Both the position numbers and the translations under genes were made by a program. The notes under the pieces are model-generated. The model was given only the letters and a program-made list of their open reading frames with translations. It did no database searches and was not told the origin of the DNA. This document shows positions 1 through 10,062 of a DNA stretch of 64,000 nt, in pieces (the first letter of the stretch is position 1; each line of letters begins with the position of its first letter). Origin of the DNA: Monosporascus cannonballus (Eukaryota > Ascomycota > Sordariomycetes > Xylariales); the NCBI GenBank assembly GCA_004154925.1, contig QJNS01000024.1, positions 310,001 through 374,000 of the forward strand, in the 5' to 3' direction.

Positions 1-404
1 CGAATGATCGCTTTTCCATGCGCAACTTCCAGAGTATAACCTTCCTCCGTGGGAGTGCCATCCTCATAGGCCAGCATTGCCGGATCGCCCTCATAGGTAG
101 TCAAGAGAATCCCAGAAGTGCAAGGCAGCTTCCCGGTGACCTTGAGCGACCATTCCTCCCCGGTCATGCTCGTGAGATCTTCCGCGAAAGTCCGAGCGAA
201 CTCCTCGCCGGACGGCGGGATCAGGGTTAAGCCCCCTGAGTCCCGCTGCGAAGCGAGATCACTCGTAATATAGACAGTCCTGGGGATCTTGCTGAAGTCG
301 AACCCGGGGACGGTCGCATTGGTGACGATGCGATCCAAGGGCGGTGGCGGAAGGGGCTGGAGAGCCAACGCCCCCAGCGCAAATGTGGTCACTGGAACGT
401 ACAT
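1..404 (-). CDS. Secreted GH20 beta-N-acetylhexosaminidase, N-terminal part (cut by window edge)
   Basis: The minus strand is open from an ATG at 402-404 to the left edge: 134 codons, no stop, C-terminus outside the window. Residues 1-24 form a hydrophobic, proline-rich leader starting MYVPVTTFALGALAL, a likely signal peptide. Then comes a fungal GH20 N-terminal (GH20b-like) domain, recognisable from LTLIPPSGEEFARTFAEDL, a TSGILL strand and the EDGTPTEEGYTLEV stretch. In this family that domain precedes the catalytic barrel, which is not visible here. Family role: release of terminal GlcNAc from chitin oligomers or glycans, outside the cell or in the wall. A TATA-like box lies about 100 nt upstream of the ATG. 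Alternative: a GH20-like protein of other specificity. The family call rests on pattern recognition of the N-terminal domain only. Confidence 0.82.
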   Translation of the reverse strand, partial: MYVPVTTFALGALALQPLPPPPLDRIVTNATVPGFDFSKIPRTVYITSDLASQRDSGGLTLIPPSGEEFARTFAEDLTSMTGEEWSLKVTGKLPCTSGILLTTYEGDPAMLAYEDGTPTEEGYTLEVAHGKAII

Positions 405-500
405 ACTGTCCGCCCCTGTGAGCAGCAGTATACGGCCTGGAAGATGGGGACAGTCCACGGGGTGGGATACATACCATTCACGCACATGCGTGACGAGCGG

Positions 501-513
501 CCCTTAAATATAG
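501..513 (-). promoter_or_regulatory. TATA-like box upstream of the GH20 gene
   Basis: Read on the minus strand this is ACTATATTTAAGGG-like, about 100 nt upstream of the GH20 ATG at 404. Spacing and composition suit a fungal core promoter. No transcript data are available. Confidence 0.4.
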
Positions 514-1868
514 TGCCTGTTAACGTACCTGCAGAAACATGGGGCCTGGCAAGATGGGACTTTGTAACCATCTACACAGCTCGGTGGGCATATAACGCCG
601 TCAGCCTATGGGAGGCAAAGGCTCTAGGCTAGAGGTTAGCTGCGGTCGACAAGTCCTGCCAAGTAAATAGACAACACAGCACGTAGCAACGTTACCCTAC
701 GTACCTGGGACTGATGACCTGCCATGTCTAGTCCTAGCTTCGGGTACCCTTGGCTTGGTTATTGGGTCCGGGGTAGAAGAGCGGACATTGGGCGTCGCTG
801 ACGAAGGCGGGGAAGGTGGAACAAAACCGGCGATAAGCAACATGCAATTCGTTGAATACTTGGAGTTATGCGGCCGATTCCCGAAGCCCAATATGCAGTT
901 TCAAAACAGATATTTTGGAAATTGCTAGGGCACCCTCGGGAATATGTTACGTGGATATGCCTCACATAGTAAAATGTATATCATTACATATGGGCATTTA
1001 GATGAATCACTCCTGAGAATATAGTACTTTAACGTCTTCTGAGCTCCATGACCACGCATACGTCTCCCTATCCGTGCTCGGTATCTATGCAATTATGCTG
1101 TCTACTGACCTGTACCCACGTTCGGAGGGGCTGAATGGCGGCCGTGGGCCGTGGGCAGGATCCCAGGACAAAGAGCGACTGGCTTAACCACCCCGGTTGC
1201 GAGCCCGCCCCGACCCAACGAGCAGGGGAAGTGCTTTGCTCTTCTTCCCGTTACCAACGAACGTAGCCAATTTGAGGACCTAGAAGAGTCTCAGGAACGT
1301 AAGCGGGTGTGTTGCTTCTTGACAGGAAACCAAGGCTTGTGCAGAGTGATGTAGGCTATACCCGACAGCTTATTCGTGTTCATCGGTCGGAACCACTGAC
1401 GGGTTCATGTCAGATGTGAACAAGAGATTCCATCATGACCAACCAACCCAATATGGATGGATTCACCTGTTCTTCAGCACTACTGGAGCGCGCACTTGGA
1501 AGACACGATTGTCATACGGGGGACTCGGCTCCACCATCGAACCTGGCATGGTCGAAGCGCAGGCCAGGCGGCCGTAGTGGAAGCTTGCAAGACCCTCGGT
1601 CTCAGTCTGCAAAAGCGACGGATATCTTTAGCCCAAAGGAGAACGAGACGAGCTGCTTGGCTAGAGTGTCACTAGCGTAAATTGGGTATATGATTCTTTC
1701 GTAACTACCTCTGCAGTACATATATCAGCTCTGAGTGCGCTTCTGCGCAGGGGAGATGGTGCTAACCTCAGGATCTATGCCCCACCAACCCCTGACGTAT
1801 AATGTTGGTCTTCTGATCATCTCCGTAGAATCGTTTCTCATGCGTGCCTGGGCGATGCCAATTCTAAC
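514..1868. other. Intergenic: GH20 promoter side and nudF 3' side
   Basis: Both flanking genes run on the minus strand, so this holds the GH20 upstream region and the nudF 3' untranslated region. Short open frames on both strands (for example around 1435-1680) have no recognisable domain and look like chance. I saw no tRNA or repeat here. Confidence 0.6.
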
Positions 1869-3449
1869 TCAGTTGGCAAATATCCTCACGTTCAAGTCCA
1901 CGCTCCCAGTGGCAATGACACATCTGATCTGTACGTCGGTAGTGGTAGCCCCTGGCTTTGGCACACCATTGAGGGAGGAGCCGTTTAATCCGTCGGCGCC
2001 GTTCGTTGCAGGTTCGCGCATAATCCCCGGTGCCCATCGCAAACATGACACGAAGTGTCCATGAGCATCCGCAAGGGTCTTCACGCACTTCCCTTCCTGG
2101 GCTAGATCCCAGCATCGTAATGTCTTGTCGTCAGCTACGCTGAGAAGGTATTTGCCTCCTGGATGGAAAACCAAAGCCCGCACCCAGTTGTCATGGCCGT
2201 GCAGCACCTTGATGCAGTTGCCCCGAGCGTCCCAAATGCGAATGGATCTATCCCGCGATCCAGTCGCCATGAATTCAGCGCCGCTTGAAGCTGGAGGCGG
2301 TTTCTTTAATCCCGCAAGTGGCGCCAGATACTGATATGTGGACGGAGGAGCCAGGGTACAGCACTCGATGGTGTGTTCATGACCGACAAGGGTTAGCCTG
2401 CTTTCCGGGTTGGCCAGCGAGATGTCCCAGAGTCGGGCGGTCTGGTCGTTTCCGGCCGACAAAATGTACCTTCCATCAGGCGAAGGGCAAACGTCTCTGA
2501 CCCAATCTGCATGGCCGCGTATCGTCTTGACACAATAACCAGTCGAGACATCCCATATGCGGAGCGACTTGTCTCTTGAGGCGGACACCAGTAGGTTGCC
2601 TGTGCTCGGCGCACCAGCGGCACCCGAAGGGATAAAGCGCACTGCACTGACACTGTGGTCATGTCCAGGAAGCGTCCTGATGTTCTTGTAGTCGTCCGAG
2701 GGGTCCCATAACTTGATGGTTAGATCGCTGGAGCACGATGCTAACAATGTGCCCCCTCTCGGGCCGCCGAAGTCGACGTCCAGAACAGGCCTTGTGTGAC
2801 CCTTTATTGTCCGCTCTAACTCGCCAAGTTCCCAATCCCATATCTTGATGGTGTAATCTTCCGAGCCGGAGGCCAGAGACGAAAAGACTGGGTGGAACGC
2901 GACGCAGGTTATGGGTTCCCTATGTGACTGTAAAGTGTGGCGGGCAGGGGATCTAGGAAGCCAGCTAGCAGGATCTTGATTCCGTCGCGATAGGGAGGTG
3001 GGAGTCGCATTATCTAATTCGGATTGCAGAGCGGCGGTTTTAGACTCAAGGTCCATGATCTGATTATAGGCAAAGAACGCCGTTTTAGTAAGCAATGGCA
3101 TGGATAGGCTGGACGGGCCTTAGGCATACCTTCTTTTGTAACCGCACGACGCTTGTCCATTTCTTCTCGAGGAGGCCTTCATATTTCTTGGACGTGGTAT
3201 CGTCAAAGCTATCGCCCAGATTTAATTCCTCCCGCAGGGCATTGGCTGTATTCGGAAGATTATTTGATGATAAATATGCGATTATGGCTTTGTGCCTGAA
3301 TCCAAACAGGTAAGTATAGGAAACACGCCGTGACCTTGGCAGGGACTGACATGCATATATCAAGGCAATAAAGAAGAGAGGAAAAGCGACAGAAAGGGGC
3401 GGTGGACATACAGCTCCTCGGCTTGGCGAGAGGTTAGAATTTGACTCAT
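1869..3449 (-). CDS. nudF: LIS1/NudF (PAC1) dynein regulator, WD40 protein
   Basis: Nuclear-distribution protein that binds cytoplasmic dynein and microtubule plus ends (nuclear migration, hyphal transport). Three exons read by eye: 3449-3412, 3295-3130 and 3059-1869, with introns of 116 nt (3296-3411) and 70 nt (3060-3129), both GT-AG. The predicted protein is 464 aa, normal for fungal LIS1. It begins [13 protein letters not shown], then the LisH motif (about residues 9-41, [20 protein letters not shown]) and a short coiled coil around residues 62-90. Seven WD40 repeats follow, with repeated GH...IKIWD, IKLWD, LRIWD, ARLWD and LRCWD signatures. The C-terminus ends [12 protein letters not shown]. 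The start is chosen because the first exon restores the conserved N-terminus and splices in phase. The gene is divergent from the STU2-like gene. Nothing odd or truncated. Confidence 0.97.
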
Positions 3450-5526
3450 ATTGCTCCAGACGTCGTCGCTACGGGGCCACTCATGAGTGTACTGCTGTAA
3501 GCCTCAACCGGGCCAGGCCGAATTCGCGCTTCACTTGGAGTTTGGGTCGGGTCGCTGTGTGGAAGCCAACAAAGAGGGCACGGGGACGAAATATGCCTAG
3601 GCTTTCTTCTTCCGTTGAGCCCTGGAAGGTTGGACTAGGTAGGCGATATGATATTCACAGCGACGTACTCCAGTCAACACAAAGAGAGTCTAGTCTGGTC
3701 TAGTCTCGAAATCGATACCGCGACTTAGCGTGGGCCTTTCTCGTGAATGCTTAGATGTTCGATATCGGGTTCGGTGGGTGGGTATGGGGAGCCTGTGTGG
3801 GCGCAAGACGAAGACAGGAACTCGGGGCAAAGGTTTCGAGGCTTGTTCGTTCGTTAGTTCGTTCGTCCAAAGTCGAGTTGCTTTGATATTGGAGCAGGGT
3901 TGATTTCTCTAGGGCTAAGAGACATGCCGTTGTTGTCGTCGAACATACATACAGTAGTTTATTAGGTAGGTAGGTAGGTAGGTAGGTGTAAATGCCTTAT
4001 GTAAACTACCTCCCTCCCTACCTATCCATATGCACATTAGGTAGGGATGCTTGCTATTAAGTGCTACTCAGTCAAGAAGTAGCGATAAAGCATGTAGACT
4101 AGGGGATAAAAGGGCACGGACCAGATCTCGAATGGCAGCTTTGCTCCACTTTACATGTGAATCCAGAGGGGCTCTGATAAGTGCATAGGGATTGCCCTGT
4201 GGCCATCGTGACCATCACAGCTTGTTGCAACTTCATAACTTGCATATGCATGTGCCCTGAGATATGTATGCAGGTGGAATTGTAGGCACCCCAATCGCCC
4301 CCCTCCCCCCCAAATCCAACGAAATTTGGCGATAAGATTCTTTGGGAATGAACGGTTGCCCGGATACGATAACCCTTGCACTGGGCTAAGTTCGAAAGTG
4401 GTAAGGCGGGAAATCATGCACCAGCCATGTGCCGTGTTTGTGGGTGTGTGGACGCGCAGAGACGATATTATCCCACTTATTACCCAACTCGTCATCCCAA
4501 AAGAAATAACTGGAAAACAGTTTATCCAATAAACCCACTACATCATCCCGCCGACTCGCTCTCCTTAATTCTGCTACACCTACCCATTTTTGACTTATGT
4601 ATACCTAGCCTACTTATTTATCTGCATTTGTTAGACATAAGCGCAACTCGACACACGGCGCGTGGACAGGTCTTAATAGCCGAGGCAATCGCGATCAACG
4701 GAAGAGAGATTCAATTGATCATCCTCGGGAATCGAACAGGCGCAAGGCAACGGTGAACAGGTTCCACCCCCTGGCCTGAGTGTTCGCTATCTTTGATTAT
4801 TGCCCTGCCTGGACCGAGTTTGTTGAGAGCGAGTGGAAGTAGTCTTCGGTAGAGACTACCAGTCCAAAGTACCTGCCTACCTACGGTGGACGACGAACCG
4901 AATACCATATCATACCATACCATATTCACAACCGGAGGCCCCCTTTTCCATTGGCCTATCATACCGCATTTTCATACGTTTCTACTCGGGTTGATGGGAT
5001 CATTGTAAGTTTCAAACCTGTCTTCCATCCTACTTTCGATTGAATCTTGTTTCTTGTCCTTCTCAGTCTACCCAATGTGCCTGCGATTCCCACAAGATAT
5101 ACCTATCCTAAGGTAAATGTGGTGCGATGTGATACCGTGCAAGGACATCAAGACGCGAGCATCTCAAGGCATCTACCGTTCTATTTCACAAGGAGGAAAT
5201 GCTTCAAGAAGCGGCTCTCTTTCTCTCATGCTAGCTAGCACCTTTGATTTTGCTTTTGCGTGTACCTCCCATTCGTGACCGACTCCGCCCATCCGATTCC
5301 AGCAAGCACATTCTCGCTGTACATTCTGCGGCCCTTTTTTGCTTCACTGTTGCCATTTCACACTCACACCATGCACATCCAAATATCAAACTCCAAACCT
5401 CTGCGGAGACTGACCAAGAGAATAGCCTCGAGTCTATCACTGCTCAAGAAGCCATCCTCCTCTTCGTCGTATAAACCTGAGTCGCCCGAGTTTGATTGCC
5501 AGGAGTCGGACAGGCCAACCAGCAAC
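3450..5526. promoter_or_regulatory. Shared divergent upstream region of nudF and STU2-like gene
   Basis: About 2.1 kb between two genes transcribed away from each other, holding both 5' leaders and promoters. It contains a perfect six-unit AGGT tandem repeat at 3964-3987, followed by TACCTACC-like runs near 4007-4022. Pyrimidine-rich stretches lie at 5040-5480 upstream of the STU2 start. The open frames here (for example 4376-4756 and 5260-5685) show no protein family and are low-complexity leader sequence. Confidence 0.55.
3964..3987. repeat. (AGGT)6 microsatellite
   Basis: Six perfect tandem AGGT units between the nudF and STU2 starts. Similar TAGGTA and TACCTA words recur in other intergenic stretches of this window. 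Confidence 0.95.
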
Positions 5527-8398
5527 ATGGCCGAAGAACCCGACTACAGCTCCTTGCCCTTAACAGAGAGATGGATTCATAAAGTGCGCATAGCCCCACC
5601 TTCTTCCCATTCCTCAGCCCATGCTCTTCCCCGAGCAGCTCACTGGTGTCCGTGCTATAGTTCGAGCTGGTGCTCATATTTGTAGCGAGTCCCTGCTAAT
5701 CACGCCCGCGAATACAGGTATGGAAGGTCCGCAAGCAAGCATATGAAGAGGCAGCCAAGCAATTCGAACTTACTCCAGACGAACATGATCCCGCTTTCCG
5801 GCCGTTTAACCAGGACCCGGGTCTATGGAAAGCGGCGGTGGCGGATTCCAACGTTGCTGCGCAAGCAGACGGAATTGCTGCTCTATGCGCCTTTCTCAAG
5901 TTCGGCGGCCGAGAAGGATGCGTGCGGTCGCGAGGTCAGGTTGTCACTCCTATCGTCGAGAAGGGCCTTATTTCTACGAGGCCAGCAACAAAAGCGAACT
6001 CCATTGAAGCACTGCTGCTTCTCATCGAGCTCGACAGCGCTGCACCTATCATCGAGGACATACTCCCCGCCGTCTCCGCAAAGCTGCCCAAAGTAGTCGC
6101 TGCCGCTCTTGCCGCCCTAACTACCATCTTTCACAATTACGGTTGCAAGATTGCCGACCCGAAGCCAGCCCTGAAGGTCCTCCCCAAGGCGTTTGGCCAT
6201 GCTGATAAAAATGTTCGAGCTGAGGCCACCAACCTGGCCGTCGAGTTCTACAGATGGCTGAGGGAAGCCATGAAGCCCATGTTTTGGGGTGACCTGAAGC
6301 CGACACAGCAGTCCGACTTGGAGGCGCAATTTGAGAAGATAAAGTCCGAGCCACCACCGAAGCAAGAACGCCTATTGAGAACGCAGCAAGAAGCCCTGGC
6401 ACGCGCCCCGCCCCCAGGGGCCAAAGCAGACGAGGGCGAAGAGGCAGATGAGGGTGAAGAGCCTCCCGAAATGGATGCCTTCGACCTGGCAGAACCTCAA
6501 GATGTGCTGTCAAAAGTCCCCTCCAGTTTTCACGAAAACCTCGCATCCTCGAAATGGAAGGATCGTAAAGAGGCATTAGAGGGCCTCTTTAGCATACTCA
6601 ACGTGCCAAGGATCAAGGATGGCGACTTCGGCGAGATAAGCCGCGGCCTCGCCAAGTGCATGAAAGACGCCAATGTCGCGGTTGTGACCCAAGCAGCGCA
6701 ATGTATCGAAGTCCTTGCCAAGGGTTTGCGTAAGCCCTATGGCAGGTACAGGTCAACCGTCATGGGGCCCATCATGGAACGCCTGAAGGAAAAGAAGCAG
6801 ACGGTGACGGATGCCCTCAGCGCTGCATTAGACCAAGTGTTCCTGGCGACGAACTTGACGGAATGTCTGGAAGATATCCTTGCTTTCCTGGGCCACAAGA
6901 ATCCGCAAGTCAAGGAGGGCACTATGAAGTTTCTCATTCGCTGTCTCCGAACAACTCGAGACGTGCCTAGCAAACAAGAGGTCGCTAGCGTTGTCGAGGC
7001 CGGCAAGAAGTTGCTTGCCGAGTCGAGCGAGGGCTTGCGTTCCGGAGGTGCCGAAGTTCTAGGTACAGTAATGAAGATCATTGGCGAGCGCGCCATGAAC
7101 CCTCACCTGGAGAGCTTGGACGATATTCGCAAGAACAAGATCAAGGAGTACTTCGAGAAAGCCGAAGTGAAGGCGAAGGACAAACCCAAGCCGCCACCTG
7201 CCCCTGCAGCTCGAGGCCCGCCAAAGAAGGCTGCCGGTGGAGATGTCAAGAAAGGCCCCCCGGGCGTGAAAAAGACGGCACCAGCCCCTGTTGCTCAACC
7301 CCCGGCAGACCCTGCACCTCTCGCTCCCCAACCGACATCTAGGGCCGCACCGGGTGGCAAATTAGGAATGCCCAAGACGACAGGATTGAAGGCGCCACAG
7401 AAACAACGTATTGGCGCCCCTGGCCTGGCTTCCCCAAGGAGGGCCCCAGCAGCCGCCGCGCCGGTCGAGGATGAAGAACCCCCGCCAGCATCTCCGCCTC
7501 CAAAACCCCGCATAGGACTCGGAAGGGGTGGTTTAGCGGGACGATCGCTTGCAAAGCCATCCGCGGCGCCTGTCGCTGCACCAGTCCCGACCTCCCCCCC
7601 CCCTTCGAGTGGGCTTACGGCCCTGGAGCGCAGCGAGTTGGAGGAGCTTCGCGCAGCGAACGACCGGCTTCTTAGACAGATGGATGAAATGCGTCATGAG
7701 AAGAGCAAACTTATGTCCGAAATACAAGAGCTCAAAAACCAGAACGCCTCGCTCATCGAGGATCACACGAGAGATGTGCTTAGCATCAAAGCGAAAGAAA
7801 CACAGCTGGTGAGGGCGAGAAGCGATGCAGAAGCGGCGGAGCAGACCAACGAACGACTCCGGCGCGAACTGGACAGGCTCAAGCGTGCGCTCAGCAGGGC
7901 CGAGGGACTCGGAATCGGTGGTGGTGGTGTCGGCAGCCCAGGAATGACGAGTCCGACGCCGGACGACCTAGGCATCTACCGTGACGGTAGTAACTACGCC
8001 AACTCGCGGGCAAATAGGATGAGCTTCGCGAGCACGATGTCAGAAGAAAAGGAAAATGGCGACATGTCACATAACTACCCAAGGAGCAAGCTCAGCCCCG
8101 ACATGAGGTATGGAAGTGGCTCAAGCGGACGGGGTAGCCCCGCCCGTGGCTTCAGAAGCACTTCGATGGAGGATTCGGGCGGTCACGACACCAGGCCAGG
8201 ACCGGGGACGATCTCTGCTGCGAACGGCAACGGCAACGGCAACGGCAACGGCGTCGAGAGCTGGAAGCGAGCAGCGGAAGTTACCAGTCAACTAAAAGCA
8301 AGAATAGAGCAGATGAAGGTGAGCGCCACAAGCTTGCGCCAATCTGAATGTTAGAGCTAACAATGAAATAGGCCAGACAGGGGTTCAACCGCCCATGA
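5527..8398 (+). CDS. STU2: STU2/Alp14/XMAP215-type TOG-domain microtubule polymerase
   Basis: Microtubule plus-end polymerase acting at spindle poles, kinetochores and growing plus ends. Exons 5527-5583, 5718-8318 and 8372-8398; introns of 134 nt and 53 nt, the second with a GCTAAC branch site. Predicted length is 894 aa. Residues 1-230 form TOG1 (start MAEEPDYSSLPLTERW, which needs the first exon) and about 283-494 form TOG2. Two TOG domains are the usual number in fungal family members. A Pro/Ala/Lys-rich basic linker follows (about 500-645, many PPKK and PAPA runs; the family uses such linkers to bind the lattice). Then comes a coiled coil at about 650-752, expected for homodimerisation, and a Ser/Gly tail with an Asn-Gly repeat. 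The last eight residues (ARQGFNRP) lie in the tiny third exon. Without that splice the frame would read to a stop at 8352-8354. Confidence 0.95.
8225..8253 (+). repeat. Hexanucleotide GGCAAC repeat coding Asn-Gly run
   Basis: About five tandem GGCAAC/AACGGC units inside the STU2-like gene encode alternating Asn and Gly in the C-terminal tail. In-frame hexamer repeats like this can vary in copy number without breaking the frame. Confidence 0.85.
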
Positions 8399-10062
8399 AG
8401 GGCTTGTGAAGAGATATCTGAAATGCCTGGCTTAGGGCACAGGTACCACAATTGACGATGACTATGATGATGGATGACCAAGGGGGGAATACGGCGTGTC
8501 TAACTGTCGAGTGCGTGCATTTTCATGGCGTCGGGTGGATACCCCCCCTTTCTGTGTTTTGAGATGTTACGGACATTAGACATAGGAGCCTGGGAATACG
8601 GGCTAATTATATATGTAATGGTATGCGAAAGGATGAGGCGGTTATCATACAACACCCTGACTGCTATTCTCTGTGCGCATCGACATGCATCCTCTCGAGC
8701 TGGAGTACGCCGTAGAGAGCTTAGATGTTTTCGTTTTGCTCTCATCAGGACTTCTTCGCCTTTCCCTCTTTATGTATTACGCGCTGATATGCCATTGGTA
8801 CCGGCTGTTGGGCGATTCAGTAACAGAGCAATGGGAGCCGGAATGAGACAGCCTTGATCGGCCTACCGAGCCTTCGGAACAGTGAAGCCCCTCTGGTATT
8901 CGTACGATGAGGTTATACAATAGGTTATACAATAGTCGCCTGGGGAGCAATGTCTGAGACAGCTATTTGGCGTGCGGAGATCTTGTAGAGTAAACGGACG
9001 CCCAGACCACACATGACAAGTTGTCTCACCTCAACAAGTCCAACCATCAAAGCCGCCACGGGTCCTACATACCTCGGTTCGCGCGAGGAAGCCCCTACAC
9101 GAAAAACCGGATGCGTGGTATTGTAGTCTATTACCCCCATGTGGGGTACCCCGTGCGTATAGTAGACCGCCGGCCGTCGGCCGTGGCTTCGGTAGTTCCG
9201 CTCGGGTATTGGTAATCACGGATCCATTACGACGCCACTACTGTCCGATGCGCAACTACACCACGTACATACATCTCCATGTGGTACTACACACAGACGC
9301 CGAAGAATTAGTAGGGCAGACTGCAGAAAGAAAAAAAAAATAATAAGGCATTTGAAGTATATTAGTTGATACATACCTGATACCTATCTATTTGTATAGA
9401 TTGTGCGCCGTGAGAATTATTAGAAAGCTTCATCCTCCTACCTACCTGCTTATATTATATCAGGCCGCACGTGACCGGGGGCACCGACACGCCGCCGAGG
9501 GCTCCGCCGGCATGCTGCGGGGCAACAGCTTCGGCAAGGCCGTGCTCAATATCAAATAGAAGATGGGATGGCAAGAAAGTGAGAGATGATGCGTGATGGG
9601 TGATGCGCCTGGTGCGTGAGTGTGGCTGTGGCTAGCTCGTCCGCTGAGTTGCTGAGTTAGTCGCAGTGGTAATGGTACCACGTAATGAACGTCGTTAAAT
9701 ACCCCTGCTCGTGGACGGTGAATTAGAACGTGCTCGCAGCCTGGAACACATGTGCTCTACTTCCCGGAATGGAACAGGGAGTTGTACTACTATCACGTAG
9801 CGTACAAAGTCAGCAATCTTAAACAAGCACCCATAAGGCTCCTACAGGAGAAAGTACGTCAGTATATAGTACAACCTGAACCATCATCTCATCTCATTCA
9901 AGCCCACCCTCGAGCGCCCCGACATCCGGGGGTCTTCGGGCCGACCAGGGAAGGAACCACTGCATGCCGCATCTCAGCCTATGAGTCTCTGGAAACGGTG
10001 ACAAAACCGCCACCGAGCTCCGCATCCGTGTCCATATCCGCATCCAAGTCCGACGCCGCCTT
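8399..10062. other. Intergenic between convergent STU2-like and SAPS genes
   Basis: The two genes are convergent, so this is 3' flank of both. It includes an A-rich tract near 9331-9343 and a short GC-rich coding-like scrap at about 9461-9560 (separate entry). Remaining open frames have no recognisable domain. Confidence 0.5.
9459..9560 (+). pseudogene. Orphan C-terminal exon, dehydrogenase-like (remnant)
   Basis: A short GC-rich stretch follows a pyrimidine-rich, acceptor-like sequence ending TATATCAG. It reads in frame to a TAG at 9558-9560 and ends GSAGMLRGNSFGKAVLNIK. That resembles the extreme C-terminus of zinc-type medium-chain dehydrogenases and quinone oxidoreductases (pattern ...GxxFGKxVLxI). 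No matching upstream exon is visible, and it sits in the 3' flank of two unrelated genes. I infer a gene relic, not a working gene. The match covers few residues and could be chance. Confidence 0.3.

Noticed and set aside
4151..4756. Open frames between nudF and STU2
   Set aside because: They overlap on both strands, show no family features and lie in a divergent promoter region.
4700..4760. Possible tRNA T-arm (minus-strand TGTTCGATTCCC)
   Set aside because: No acceptor, D or anticodon stems around it.
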